A stretch of DNA of 64,000 nucleotides from Jackrogersella multiformis (taxonomy: Eukaryota; Ascomycota; Sordariomycetes; Xylariales; Hypoxylaceae), in NCBI GenBank assembly GCA_902806575.1, contig CADCXD010000009.1, positions 2,790,001-2,854,000 on the forward strand. Reading direction: 5' to 3'. Below, one piece after another: positions 1 to 12,931 of this stretch. The number at the start of each line of letters is the position of its first letter. Positions within the stretch are counted from its first letter, which is position 1. A model generated the notes under the pieces. The model worked only from the letters and a program-made list of their open reading frames with translations. It was not told the origin of the DNA and made no database searches. The position numbers were made by a program, and so were the translations under genes.

Positions 1-1389
1 TACCTAGGGTAGGGGTGTACAGTCATAACGTGTAATAAATGTTCAGAAGTAATAATGCAGTGGGAAAGGGGTGGTGAATACTTGGGTAGGTAGCGTCAGG
101 TGACATTGTACTGGGAGAAGGGTGGTTGTCAGGCTTATAAATCAAAATAAGTGCACTGATTATCATCAAGGGGCATTGGCCTAGTGGTTCAGAGGTCAAT
201 TGTTCAACTTCAAGGAAACTTGATATTGAAAACAATCAGGGTTCGATTCCCTGCGGGGGGGTTTTTCAGATGTCTTTTCGGGGCCGCTTCTTTCACGACT
301 GGGGGCCCCTACACAACTCGGGAGTACGCATTATGGACAGAGAAATGTAGGCTTATGGCGTCTAAGATCAGTTCGCTGCTCGACCCTAGAAAGCATCTAA
401 GAACTTCCCCTGGAGGTGGGATGACCAAATTTTTTTCCTCCCTTCCCTACTTACTTACCTACCTCGGTACCTACCCTACCACCTTATTATTCCTCGTCTT
501 AAATAGGATTTTTATATGATGCTATTTTGATTTTTTATTTTCGTGGATCACCACATCTTATTTACCTACTTAAGGTATATATATATATTTTTAAAAAAAA
601 TATTAACATCGCTCCTCGCTGTTATGCACAGCACATATTATGTAAAGACAATAAATAAATTGATTGGCCAGACATCTACTGGTATACTTGTAAGAAAATC
701 GTTCAGAATAAGCTCTTACTCCTATTTTAAAATAGCTATTAAGAACTGATCGCGTCTTCTCTATCTCCAAACCATGATCGATTTAAAGTGTCAGTTACCG
801 CTGTCGATGGGATCCACTCGGAGACCCGGGTTAGCCGGCAGTAGTTGCAGGCCGCGCCCCACGTTACGTTACAATGCTTCCGGTTCTGACTTAAGGTAAA
901 ATCTGACAATTAAATTGCCTTACTAATACAACATCAATATCCCGCTCTATCCCAGTCAGCCCATGGATAACATGAATCAATCAGCCGCCATCGCGCACGG
1001 GCCAAGGCGTAATTTGACATTGGCAAGCCAGGCATTTATCTCGGGCAAACTGTGTTCTCTCTCAATAACCCCAACACGACGGCGAATTGGGGTGGTCGGT
1101 CATGCATGGCGTCGGCTTCAACGAATGATATACAAGGTGGCTGCCCGGGAACGCATATTGGCCGAGGTCGAGTAAGGATTTTCACCCGGCACAGCCATGT
1201 GTAACAGGAGACTGCCTGCTCATGTTTGACGATGGATATCATGCAGCGGTTCCCCGCACATGTTGAACCTCAACCTTGAGCTCTCACACAATCTGGGGAG
1301 TAGGTATTAACGGCCCTCTCAATCGGCTACAGTAGGATCCACAAACATTTAAGTCCGCGCGAAGAACGGGCCGTTCCGTATAACTCGAG
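1..1389. other. Intergenic region upstream of the NLR gene
   Basis: Apart from the tRNA-like element at 170-266 I find no supportable gene here. Open frames of 60-110 codons occur on both strands but none shows family resemblance, sensible start context or splice structure. The stretch around 430-620 is T-rich and AT-rich. The last few hundred bases before 1390 should hold the NLR promoter, but I see no recognisable TATA box or known factor site. Confidence 0.5.
170..266 (+). ncRNA. tRNA-like Pol III element with extended hairpin (tRNA pseudogene or tRNA-derived RNA)
   Basis: A good A box (TGGCCTAGTGG, 177-187) and a perfect B box (GGTTCGATTCC, 240-250) lie within a foldable T arm (237-253, CAGGG/CCCTG), and a Pol III-type T run follows at 262-266. 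A D arm can be drawn (GCCT 179-182 with AGGT 193-196). The anticodon region is replaced by a long hairpin at 199-236: ATTG/CAAT, TTCAA/TTGAA and TCAAG/CTTGA stems capped by a GAAA tetraloop. The anticodon position would read CAA (Leu) paired to TTG, as in an intron-containing pre-tRNA-Leu. However, the acceptor strands (170-176 and 254-260) do not pair and there is no variable loop, so a functional tRNA is unlikely. It could be a decayed intron-containing tRNA, the head of a tRNA-derived SINE, or a small Pol III RNA. Confidence 0.5.
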
Positions 1390-4300
1390 ATGGAATATCG
1401 AAATGCGACAGGGGGGCCTGGTCCACCGCTAAGGGTCCTTTCTCTCGGTAATTGAAATCCGTACCCTGAGCCTCGTCTGTCATGCTAATAGTTCTATCTA
1501 GACGGAGGCGGTATTCGTGGCAAGTCTAGCCTTTTGATCCTAGAGAACATCATGGAGAGAATTCGTGAAGTCCAAAGTCTTGATCAGGTCCCTAAACCAT
1601 GCGACTATTTCGATCTGATTGGTGGCACCAGCACTGGCGGGTAATTGCAACAATTCAGTACATCCTTATATCTGATGTTCCTGCTAATATCAAATAGGAT
1701 CATCGCAATCATGCTTGGGAGACTGAGCATGACTGTCGATGAGTGTATACGAGCATACGATAAACTTGCTGAGACTGCTTTCACCCCGAAGCGAATGCTC
1801 TTTCCTCTCCCCTCGCCAAAGGGTGCCTATTCTGCCCAAGCCCTCGAGAATGCCATCAAGCAGACGGTCCGAGAGTTTTGCACGGAGGATTCATGTGTCA
1901 CCCAACGGTCCCAAGGCCAGTCAACGGCTGAAACATGTACACACATTGACCTCGAATTTCGCAATGCATCATGTTCCAAGACGTGCGTTCTCAAATGAAG
2001 CAAGGCGACGATAAAATATGTATAGGAATAGACTAACATCTTACAGAGCTATACTCGCCATTACAAAAGACAATATCGATGCGCGACCCCATCTCCTAAC
2101 GACATATGATACATCTACTCATCTCCAAGGCTGCACCATTTGGCAAGCTGCTCGTGCGACCTCCGCTGCGACAACGTTCTTCAAGTCCATCAAACTTGGC
2201 CGAGACAACGTCGAATACATTGATGCGGGGTTTGGGTATAATAATCCCTGTGAGATCCTCATTGATGTAGCTAGGCAACAGTTTCCTGGGCATGGTCAGT
2301 TGCAAGCCCTCAGCATTGGTACTGGACTTGGCGAGGTTGTTACTATTAAAGATAGTTTGCCTTCGATTGTTTCAGCGCTCAAAAAGATGGCTACCACCTC
2401 GAACCAGGTGGCTGGGCGTATGGATGCTCAATATGGTAATAGCAACCAGTATTACAGATTCAACGTCGATCGCGGCCTAGAAGATACCACATTGTCTGAT
2501 TGGAAGAAGACTAGCAAGATCTCTGCGCACACCAAAAACTACTTAAACCAGACCCAGAACCTGAGGATAATCAAACAGTTAGTAGACGGCCTAGTTCATG
2601 GAGGAGCAACAACACAGTTGGAAGTGACAGCAGAACCTACAGACAGCCTAAGCAGTTAGTGTAGTAAGAGCTTTAATATTCTCCAAATAATAGCTAACCT
2701 CACCATAGACCGTGCCTACTCTGTCGTACCATTCCTTGAAAATAAGCGGTTCGTCGGACGAGTTCCGGTACTCGATAAGCTACAGCAAATGCTATTTGAA
2801 GAGAAGTGTCAGCATGTGGCCATCGCCGGACTAGGTGGTATCGGCAAAACACAAGTCGCTATACAGTTTGCATACTGGATCAGGAAGCACAAGCCAGAGT
2901 ATTCTGTCTTTTGGGTGCCGGCACTAAGCAACGCAACCTTCGAACAAGCTTACGGCGAAATAGCAAAGAAGTTAGGTATTCAGAAGAAGTCGGACCACGA
3001 AGACGTCAGAGACTTGGTACGAGACTACCTAAGCTCAGAGAAAGCCGGCAAATGGTTTCTCATTCTGGATAATGCGGACGAAATGGAATTGCTTTTCGGT
3101 CCTCCCGGGGGGGCAGCGGGTATTATTCAGTATCTCCCACGCAGCGAAAACGGGCTTACTCTATTCACCACTCGTTTCGGAGAAGTCGCTCAATCGTGCG
3201 CAGAAAACGACGTGATTGAGCTGGGAGGGATGGATCGAAAAGAGGCACTTCAATTCCTCGAGGCTTTACTTGATCGAAGCGCACCATCATACGATGAAGC
3301 GGCAGCAATAGAGCTCGTAGATGAGCTTTCCTACCTCCCTTTAGCGATTAAGCAAGCAGTCGCTTATTTGAACGTCAAAAAATTGACGATTGCGGAGTAT
3401 TTAGGCCTACTACGAAACACGGAAAAAAACATGACTGCATTGTTAAGCAAGGAATTTCGCGATAATTCCCGCTATTTAACTTCAGCTAATGCCGTTGCAA
3501 CAACATGGCTTGTGTCATTTGATCAGATACGCAAGTCTGACCCGCAGGCTGCCAAGATTTTGGAGTTTATCTCGCGCATTGAGCCGAAAGCAATACCTCA
3601 GTCTATCCTTCCAAAATTTGAAATACAGCAGCACTTGATCGGCGCGATTGGTACTCTATGTGCTTATGCTTTCCTAACGAGACGAGACGACCGAAATACA
3701 TTCGATATGCATCGCCTTGTGCACTTGGGGGCTCGAGTCTGGACCCAATCACACGACCGTGCGGCACAGGTCGCATGTGATGCCATTTTTCATCTTGAGA
3801 GCATCTTCCCGTCTTACGTACCCTGGAATCGTGAATTATGGCGAGAGTATATGCCACATGCTCTTAGGGTCATACATGAAAGTAGCGAGTATAGTATTGC
3901 AGAAAAATATTGGTTGTTTCTTAAAGTTGGAAAATGCCTATTTGAAGATAGGCGGTTGAAGGAATGTAGATGGGTTTTTGAAGAGGCCTGCCGGTGGGGA
4001 AGAGAGCGACTTCCTGAAAACCATAAACTTCGATTATACTCAGAGCACCATCTTGCCCTTATCTACTTAAACGACCAACGAGTAAAGGAAGCGACCGATA
4101 TAATTGAGCACGTCGTAAAGATCGGCAAAGAAACATTTCCAGAGGATCATCTTAATCGAATATCGTCAAAACATCTACTTGCTCAAGTATACTTAGACGA
4201 CAATCGGATTGAAGAAGCGACCAAAATACTTGAATATATCGTTAGGATCCGCAGAAAAACACTTCCAGAAGATCACCTTAGTCGATTATCATCAGAACAC

Positions 4301-4714
4301 AGCCTTGCTAGCGCATACCAACGTAGTGGGCGAATTAAGGAAGCGATTAAAATATTCGAGTCTCTTTCTAAGCTATACAAAGGGATACTTCCAGAAGACA
4401 ACCATGATCAATTAGCAACACAAAACCAGCTTGCTATGTCGTATCTAGACGATGGCCGGGTCGGCGAGGCGATTTCTTTATTTGAATATGTTGTATCAAT
4501 AAGAAAGGCGCTTCCCAAGGATGACCGGAGTCGATTAATATCAAAGCACAAGCTTGCTAGGGCATACTTGAGTAATAACCGGATAGAAGAAGCAATTGAA
4601 ATACTTGAGCATGTAGTAGAAATAAGAAAGGGAAAGCTAGACGCAAATCACCCAGATAGGATTGAGTCACAACAGTTGCTTGAAGCCGCATATGCCATGC
4701 GGGACAGGAGCTAG
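1390..4714 (+). CDS. Patatin-NB-ARC-TPR NOD-like receptor (fungal NLR)
   Basis: I model five exons: 1390-1447, 1502-1640, 1698-1982, 2047-2654 and 2709-4714, giving 1031 aa with all phases consistent. The N-terminal patatin-like phospholipase domain shows the oxyanion motif DGGGIRG (residues 20-26), the nucleophile elbow GTSTG (61-65, Ser63) and the dyad Asp in IDAG (Asp220). An FVGR motif precedes an NB-ARC domain with P loop GLGGIGKT (about 404-411), kinase-2 FLILDNAD (about 480) and a GLPLA-like YLPLA (about 572). From about residue 770 to the end there are roughly six 42-residue TPR units with a recurring LPEDH signature. This architecture is known in fungi, for example in Neurospora PLP-1, which controls germling regulated death together with a SEC-9 SNARE; no SNARE gene is visible next to it here. 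All catalytic and nucleotide-binding motifs are present, so the gene looks intact. The start is chosen because exon 1 splices precisely to give RVLSLDGGG. The ligand and downstream role are not visible. Confidence 0.9.
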
Positions 4715-6559
4715 ATTCAGTGATTTCAGTCTGCTGAAATATTCGACGTCGCGAAGGTTGCCCAGATCAGGAAATACTGATAATAGTGCAAAGATGTTTG
4801 GATTGTAGGTAGCGGGAGATCTTTATCATTTTGTGAAAAGGGCGTAATGGATATGCGCGGGTTTCTTGTAATATCACATCAGTGTAATGGCGTTAAACGG
4901 AGTCGGATACTTACCTAGGTACTTAAGCAAATCAAGTCGTATTTTGAGCATTTATGGCAGTATGTCAACAAGTTCTTCATGTTGATCTTAAGTATATTAT
5001 TTTGATTATTTACGTCAAGTAAACGTAAGGCTCAAGTATAGGTTCACTAACGAGGGATTATATAACTAAGAAGAGGCACTAAAGTGAGGTTTCTCGTGAT
5101 CGCCTTACACCATAATATAGCTACAACAGAAGAGATAACTACGTCAGTTACGTAGAGCGGTCGATGGGAAATCAATCTCAATCTTAAAAGGTGTCTCATA
5201 TAAGAGAAACTCAAAGAGGGTTTATTCTCATTTAAGATATCAAATGAACTCAAACGTATCCATGAATCAATCAAACGAAAACACTGCCGGATCCCAGTGT
5301 GAACATTTAAAGTTTAATACACGTCTTATTCGAGGATTGTGGGGTGTATATATTGTGAAGTTATTAACACTGGATAAGGATGCTTGCAAACAAGGTAGGG
5401 AAAAAGCAAAGCAACAGTTATTACAGATTATAGTCGTCATATACTAAGACTCGAGAACCTTCTATCCAACGGTGTCATAATTAATACCTGTATTCGAATC
5501 AAAAAGCAATAACAGACAGCAGATGTGAGGAGAGATGAGTCACATTATCTGGGTGGGTATCAAAAGTAGTATATGCAATGCCAATAGATTTGGTTGCGTG
5601 CCTCGGTACTTAGGTCTTAGATGCCTATTAGCATAGGCCGCCTTCGCTCGTCGTTGCCTTAGCTAAAAATGATATCTGAGAAGTAGGTGTCCATAAGTAC
5701 CTAGGTACCTATAGAAGCGACGATGGTAAGCATAGGTACGCAGGTACCTACCTGAGGTAGGTATGCGCTTACGTATCACAACAGGTCGCTAAGCTGGGCA
5801 GTCACGACCTTGTAGATACCTATAAAAAAGAAGTACCGGAGTGCAGTCTTACAGCCGCAATTACCTTGAAGTTTTGTATTGTAGGCTAAGGCGTACCGTC
5901 CGGACGTACCTAATGAGTCAGCGCATAAATGTCTTGGCATCTTTCTTTTTTAGCACTTCTTACCACTGGTTGATCTTAAGTTTATTGCCTAAAGGGGTAA
6001 TACTTTTAAAGTGGAACAGGTACGTACTCATCCTTGTAAGGCTGGCAACTGCGACGAGATATGGCATAGACGAGTTGAACGCAACTTCTCTTGTTAATAG
6101 GCACTGCTTTATTCAAGCTCTACTTGTTCGAGGAAATATTATTAATCTATTAATCTCTCTTTCCCTTTCCCACCACAGCCAAGTAACTTCAACCTACAAA
6201 AACAATAACCTTCAGTTCACCCATTCTTTGATCACCACGCACACTACCTCTCTTTGTCACATTGTCCTCTTTCTTTCACAGCCCTATTGTACGTACCCTA
6301 TTGTGCACTACCTATTATTCGCTATTTACAGCGTAAGATCTTGCATCAGTTTCAGTTTAGATGTTAAAGTCTACGTAGTAGCCATCTAAATCTAGTCTGG
6401 TGCATATCGCAGGCCACCCTACTCGATACTTACTCTTACATACCCCCTAATACCACTCCTAAGTATTCCATCGGATTTCTACCGGAAAAAAGGCATATTA
6501 CGTCTTACTTTCCTTGACTGTACAATACCTACTCCAAAGTAGCCAATACCTCTCTCAAC
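4715..6559. other. Intergenic region between NLR and SNF2 genes
   Basis: No gene is supported. A 182-codon open frame (5841-6389) reads like low-complexity, pyrimidine-rich leader rather than protein, and matches nothing I recognise. It overlaps what is probably the promoter and 5' UTR of the SNF2 gene. Around 5690-5770 there are several TAGGTACCTA-type short repeats of the kind scattered through all intergenic DNA in this window. Confidence 0.5.
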
Positions 6560-9500
6560 ATGGCGTCACCATCATCGGAGATACAGCAACTTACTGAACT
6601 GCGAGACGATGTCCTACTTCAGTGGGAATCTCAGTCAGAACCTCAGAAAGGTAATATTTCTCACGTGTTAATTAATACTCTTTCTCTGCAGTTTCCAACG
6701 CCTGCCTTTCCTTCATATACCCGCCTTGTTATAAAATCCCAGATACATATACACATATCTACTATTTTGAAGTTCTCGACTGACTGTCCCGTGATTTAGA
6801 TCCTCAGAGTGACCTTTCATCCGAAGCCAAGAAGAGGACGTTCAGTGAACATATCGGATCCTCTTCGGATTCTGCGACCCCAGCAAGCAAGACTCGTCGT
6901 ACCATGACAAGTCCTACCTCCATCCCAGATTCTATATCTGAAATGCCAAGTCAGGTCAAAGTTGAGTCTTCAGAGCAATTGCCGCCTTACCAAATGTCTT
7001 CAAAAGACTCATCTCCCACTTCCGCCGAGCCCAAGTCTAAAACTATCGACGATTACTTTTTCGATATTGTCCCAGACAACAGCGGTCTCACCACTGAAGA
7101 GTATGATCAGATCAGAGAGCTGTTATCCAGTACCCAGCCCAACAGTTCCCAGCAAACCAATATAAAGGAAGACCACGACAAGTCTCTAGAAGCTTTGAAA
7201 TACCCTCTTTATGAGCACCAAAAGATAGCAGTGGACTGGATGAAGGATATGGAGAGTAATAAAATCAAGAGAGGCGGCATCCTTGGCGACGACATGGGAC
7301 TTGGCAAAACCCTTTCAACGATTGCTTTGATGATTAGCCGCAAGACCAAGGCCTCTTCGCCCGGCCCCAAGGTAAATGTCTTCCAATTTCTTTTTTGATA
7401 ATTGCTAACTGATGCAGACCAACCTCGTTGTTGCCCCGGTCTCTCTGCTCAAGCAGTGGCAGCGTGAGATCGAGGAGAAGATACTTCCTGGCTATAAGCT
7501 TCAAGTATACGTACATCATAATACGAAGAACAATGGCTACGATGATCTCACCAACTACGATGTAGTATTGACCAGCTACGGAATGCTTGGGTACGAGTTC
7601 AAGAGGCTAGTCGATTACACTACCAAGTGTAGAGATAATAGGGTGAAAGTTGATGACGAACACGTGGATGAAATTTGCCCAATCCTTGGCCCGAACAGCG
7701 AATTCCTTCGTGTTATCCTTGATGAGGCGCAATGTATCAAGAATGACAAGACCAAGTGCGCACAAGCTGCAAGCAAGATAAATGCCAAGTACCGATGGTG
7801 CTTAACCGGCACGCCCATGCAGAATGGCCCCAAGGAATTGGCCTCTCTGATTCATTTCTTGAGAATAAAGCCATACTGCAATCTGGATTTGTTCAAGAGC
7901 GTAAGTTTCCCCTTAAATATCCAAACCCAAACAGTATCTTGGCTAACTGTGTTGGTTAGACATTTGATTGTCTCAACCCCAAGAACGCTGAAAGGACTAC
8001 CGGGTACGAAAGAACTACTGCTGTGAAGCAGTTAGCGGCTCTCATCAATGCCATTTGCCTTCGACGACACAAGAACTCGAAGATAAATGGGAAGCCTATT
8101 ATTCAGTTAAAAGGGAAGACAGAGGTAGTGGACCATGTCATTTTCGACGATGACGAACAAGAATACTACAAGTGCCTTGAGAAGAACTCCCGGGCTCAGT
8201 TTGGAAAATACCAAAAGGCTGGGATGGCGCAAAGAAATTATGCCATGATCTTAGTGATGCTTCTTCGACTGCGTCAGGCTTGTTGCCATCCGTTCCTCCA
8301 CATTACCGATTTGGAATTTATCAGCTTGGATGAATCTGACGATTCGATGGTTAGCTCTGCAAAGACCTTGGCCCCAGGCATAGTTGACAACATCAAAGAG
8401 AACCAAACCTTCCAGTGTTCAGCGTGTAGTGAAAACATAGGGAGCCCCTTCATCATGCATCCCTGTGGCGACTACTTCTGCTCAGCGTGTGCTGAATCAT
8501 TCACGGATCTAGCTATGGAGCACAACATACGCGCCGGTGATGACGAAGGAAGCTCCAAGATGGAATGTCCAGCCTGTCATAAAGATGCAAGCTTTAAATT
8601 CATCAGTTATGATGCTTTTAAGGAGGCGCACATGTCAGAGAATGTCGAACATGCTAACAACAGCATCGGTGACATGGATGATGACAGCTCTGACTATTCA
8701 TCATCCTCTGACGATGAAGAGATTGATGAGCGTGGCAACTTGAAGGACTTTGTTGTCGATGATGATGACGACGGCCATGATCATACAAACTCAAGAGGTG
8801 TGGTCAAGGCTAAGGGAAAGAAACCTAAGTCCACGACCAAGGATAAGGCTGAAGATATCGACCCGCACCATCTAGTAGAGTTGCGCAAAAAGGCTTCTCA
8901 GAACAAAAGGGCTCACAAGAAGTATATGCGCTTCTTGCGCAAGATCTGGTTGCCGTCGGCAAAGGTGACCAAATGCTGTGAGATCATCTCTGAGGTCCAA
9001 GCTACGACGCAAGAGAAGATTATAGTCTTCTCTCAGTGGACATTTCTGCTCGACCTACTTGAGGTTGCCATCAACAGGCAGCTGAAGCAGAGAGTGTGTC
9101 GTTATGACGGCAGCATGTCCACCGCCAAGCGGGACGAGGCCGCCTCGGAGTTCACCCAGAGTCAGGACGCGAAGGTCATCTTAGTCTCGCTCAAGGCTGG
9201 CAATGCAGGACTCAATCTCACTGCCGCGTCGCAGGTCGTCATAATGGATCCCTTTTGGAACCCTTACGTCGAGAATCAAGCGATTGACCGCACCTACCGC
9301 ATTGGACAACAGCGAGATGTCACGGTGCATCGAATTCTCACTCGGGGCACGGTAGAAGATCGAATCATTACGCTCCAGGACAAAAAGCGACACATCATCG
9401 AGTCGGCATTGAACAAGAATGCAACACAGAGTGTCGGCCTTGGTACGGAAGACCTAGCATTCCTCTTTGGCCTCGGTCAAAATTCCGGCCGCAAGTAAGT

Positions 9501-9603
9501 CTCCCAGTCGAAGTCAGTGGATAACGATAAATTAATCCTTTGTTTTCCTAGTCGCAGACTCACGAACCGTAGGATGGTATTGGACGTGGAGGATATGATG
9601 TGA
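6560..9603 (+). CDS. SNF2-family ATPase with RING finger (Uls1/Rrp-type translocase)
   Basis: Five exons (6560-6650, 6800-7371, 7418-7900, 7960-9494, 9552-9603) give 910 aa in phase. The SNF2 ATPase core has motif I GDDMGLGKT (about residue 193) and a DEAQ motif II (about 323). A C3HC4-like RING (CSAC...CPAC, about residues 535-588) is inserted ahead of the C-terminal helicase half, which carries the DPFWNPYVENQAIDR and RIGQ motifs (from about 812). An acidic Asp/Ser run and a Lys-rich stretch lie between RING and helicase C. There is no HIRAN domain, so it resembles yeast Uls1 or fission yeast Rrp1/Rrp2 rather than Rad5. Such proteins are SUMO-linked nuclear DNA translocases acting in recombination and genome stability; the ubiquitin ligase role is inferred from the RING. 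The last small exon replaces a stop just after the GTAAGT donor and adds a basic tail, GRNRRLTNRRMVLDVEDMM. Confidence 0.9.
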
Positions 9604-10831
9604 GTCGGTCGAAATAAGAGAGGCGTATTTTACATACGACTGATGATGCACTTGATCGGGATAAGGGCCTAGAATGAGATGCGCATGGTTGATGATGTGC
9701 GGATCAATGGACAAATGAGACATCTGATCCGGCGGATTTTCTACTAGGCAGGTTAGTAATACCTCTTTCTTACACGATGTTACCCTAAGATACCTAGGGA
9801 TGTGGGATGATTTGCTAGAGCTACAATAAGCTCCATCGACGATAGCATATCACGGATGTTGGCTTTGGACTTTGCTGGGGATCAGGCTTTGATATGTGTT
9901 CATAGGAGAGAGAATGAATGTAACGAAGATTTCGCGAAACCCTCTCCCGTTTGTGATTACATGCCTGCAATGACTGAATTAATAATGGTCTGTCTGGGGA
10001 CTAGTACTATATCTAGGGTGACAAGTAGAAACCAAGTAGCTGTAGTTACCACTTAGGAAGGAGGTAATGAAGTTACGTAAATCTCCTTTAACCAGTAGAC
10101 AAGAGTGATATCTGACTATTCGACTCTCTTCGATTAGGTAGCCTGCTCCCGAGACATAGGGGGTTACTTATACCACGGCTACTATCATCGTCGTCATTGT
10201 GATCATATCATTTCATTCAGTAACGGATATGTTCTAGAGGCTTCTCGCGTCAACATATAGGTATTAAAGGAAGACTTAGTAGCTGTAATGACTTACGCGG
10301 CTAGTGGTTGATGTCTTGTTGGAATAGTTGGTATTGTGGTTCATTTGAAGACAGGCATTAGGGAGGGACATCCCGTAACCTAAAGTAGAAGGGGTGAGTC
10401 TAACAGCATAGCAGGTGTTTGACTTATTAGCTTCCCAGGTAGACACGGCATAAGTCGAGTAGATAGGAAGGCAAAAGTGCTAGTCAGGCATGTACCTAAA
10501 AGTTTGATACTACCTATCAACATGAAGATCGATCTGAATTACTTCGTTCGACTAATTAGCTACAGCTAGTCGAAGGTACAAAGTGTTGCTATATATGCAC
10601 AACTGCACTGCCTAGATATCTAGGTAGACAGCAAGCCAGACAGACAAGCTCCTTCAGCAGTACCACGCAATCCTCAATAGAGGCGCAATGAAGACTATTC
10701 TCTCATCAGGATACGCCGCCTCCGTATCCGCCGTTCGCATGGGCAAGACAAACTCACCCCAAGGCGCAGGGCCATGATCCGCCGTAAGATCCCTGGCTTC
10801 CAGATACCTAGCTTTACTTAATAGCAAGTAA
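9604..10831. other. Intergenic region, convergent 3' ends
   Basis: This gap separates the 3' ends of the SNF2 gene (plus strand) and MED17 (minus strand). It should contain both 3' UTRs. I see no credible coding frame, RNA gene or repeat beyond short TACCTAGG-type words. Confidence 0.5.
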
Positions 10832-12931
10832 CTAATGGAGCCCCTGTATGGCTTTCATCACCGCATCGGTAATACTCTCCCCGGTAGCATCAGCGCGGTC
10901 GGCCCTCCACGTCCAGCGGCGGCTGACCGCGTTCTTGCCGGCCTGCCACTGCGCGTCGAAGCTCAGCACGAGCCGCCCGTCCGCATCGTCCGTGATGTCG
11001 ATCCGCATCTCCTTGTCGTCGCGGTCCGTGATGCCTGGGCCGTGTACCGTCTCGACCCAGGCGATGTCGTCCCTGTGCAGCTTCGCCGCGGCCTCCTCGG
11101 CTAGCTTATGCGCTAAGGTGCGGATCGCCGCTTGTCGGAGGTAATACGTGGCCTCCTTTGCGTTGGGGTACGGTTCCCTCGTAGGGTCGGACGGCGGATA
11201 TATCCTCTCCAGGGGGTTCGGGGGCACTTTATCCTTCTCGGCTGTGCTCGTGGATGCGTTGTTATTGTTGTTGTTAATATTATTCTCGCCGCCGCTGTTT
11301 TGGGGAGAAGATGGTGTGAGAGAAATGCCGAAGACCATCCCGATGTAAGGAATGATCAGGACGCGGGCGCGGGCGAATAATCGGGCTTCCGGTGTTATGG
11401 TTAGTTCGAAGACGGACTCGAGACGGCCGACGAGTGAGTTGATGAAGTTGAGTTCCATCTTGGCGTTCCGACGGGTTAGGTTACCTTGCAGGAGCACTGG
11501 GATGAGCGGTTGGGAAGCCGATTTGCAAGTAGCTGTCGAGATGCCAGCACGCCTTAGCGTGATAACTAGGTCCTCGAGGAAGTCGGTCATGACTTTGCAG
11601 TTCCTGAAGTACTCGTTGTTTGCAACTACGGCACGGAGGATGGTGTAGGGCTGGTGCATGGCTATGCGGTTCGGCGGGAGCTGCGTCATGGTAGTGCGCC
11701 TATGGTAGTTCTGTCTATGCCCCTGGAATAAGAGGAACTGCATATAGACATAGTACGAAGTGCATGAGCACGGGATATTAGAGATATTCTCATATTTGTT
11801 GTCCGGCTCAGCGAGGTCTTCGAGAGTGAATATTATCTGTGTTCCTGGATTTCGTTTCCAAGTGATGCTAGAGGAATCGGAGTAAACGTCCGAGGAGAGA
11901 AGAGTTCGCGCTTCTCGGTTAATCTCATACCATAGCTCTTGGTGGAAGGCGGTGTTTCTAGCTTCTAAGACTCGGTCTTGTAGAGGTGCATCGTCCGGTG
12001 TTCGCCCAGGTAATGGTGACTGGTCCACAACTGCACCATTCCTCTTCAGCGTAACCCGAACCCTCTGGGAGCCCCCACCAACACGACCAAGATCCAGGCG
12101 GACAGTTCCGTCATCATTACGCCTCAGAGGAGCAATGCTGCTATTCCTGAATTCGAGTGCAGACTCGGCAAATCCAAACCGAACACCTAGTGTATGTCGT
12201 TCTTGAGGTAGAGCGCAGACGGCCCAACCGTTCTCGCTGACAGCTAAGATGTCGGCCCAGTATTTGGTTTCCAGTTCGATCTCCTTCTCCAGCTTCTCGG
12301 CGGCGGCCACGATAGAGTCCACCATATTGTTAACACCTATGAGCCTCCATCCGGTAGCGACGGCGAGATCATCCTGCCTTCGCGCTTCGGTTATGTTCGA
12401 TTCATTCACCTTAGAAGCTCCTAGTGTGCCAATTCCTACTCGCTCCTGCAGTGCGGCTGAAAGGGTGGCCTTGGTGTCTTTTCGTTTCTCTTCCTCTCTC
12501 GCCTTGTTGGAGTCGTGCATCTTATTTTTGGAGCACAAGAGGGAGACGAAGTCGAGGCCTAGCATGGCTGATTGATGAGCGAATCTAGATGGCTACCATT
12601 AGTATAAATATCCCCTTCATCAATTCCGTTTCCATCACGAGATTGCTCACTCGATGTTCTTCAAGATTTCCTCTCGTGCTACCACAACGTTCGACTTATC
12701 CGCATCAGCTTCTTCGTCATCCTCGTCTTCTTCCTCTTCGCCGGAGGACCTATCGATCTCGATGCGGCCATCATCCTGAGCGGCTATCTCCTCGTGCAGC
12801 TTGGTTTCGGTCACGTTGCGGAAGCCGCCGCGTTCGGCGTTGACACGGGCGATGAATTCGCTGAGGTTCTTCGGTTTCTTGTCACCGGTAGGCCAGGGGC
12901 GCAAAGAGAAGGGCGAGCTAGGAGATGCCAT
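10832..12931 (-). CDS. MED17: Mediator complex subunit 17 (MED17/Srb4)
   Basis: Two exons on the minus strand (12931-12651 and 12584-10832) are joined across a 66-nt intron with a GTGAGC donor and CTAG acceptor, giving 677 aa, a normal size for fungal MED17. The N terminus (PFSLRPWPTGDKKPKNLSEF) and the block around HTLGVRFGFAESALEFR are characteristic of the fungal family. The product is a scaffold subunit of the Mediator head module, needed for most RNA polymerase II transcription in the nucleus. An acidic Glu/Asp run lies near residue 60 and an Asn-rich low-complexity stretch lies in the C-terminal third. Two copies of the TTCCAAGGTT decamer (13189 and 13591) lie in the upstream region. 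Confidence 0.93.

Noticed and set aside
5841..6389. 182-codon open frame upstream of the SNF2 gene
   Set aside because: The composition is that of pyrimidine-rich leader DNA, with no motif, no good start context and overlap with the expected promoter.
7280..7315. GDDMGLGKT instead of DEMGLGKT in the SNF2 P loop
   Set aside because: The Asp version is normal in the Uls1/Rad16-type branch of the family, so it is not a defect.
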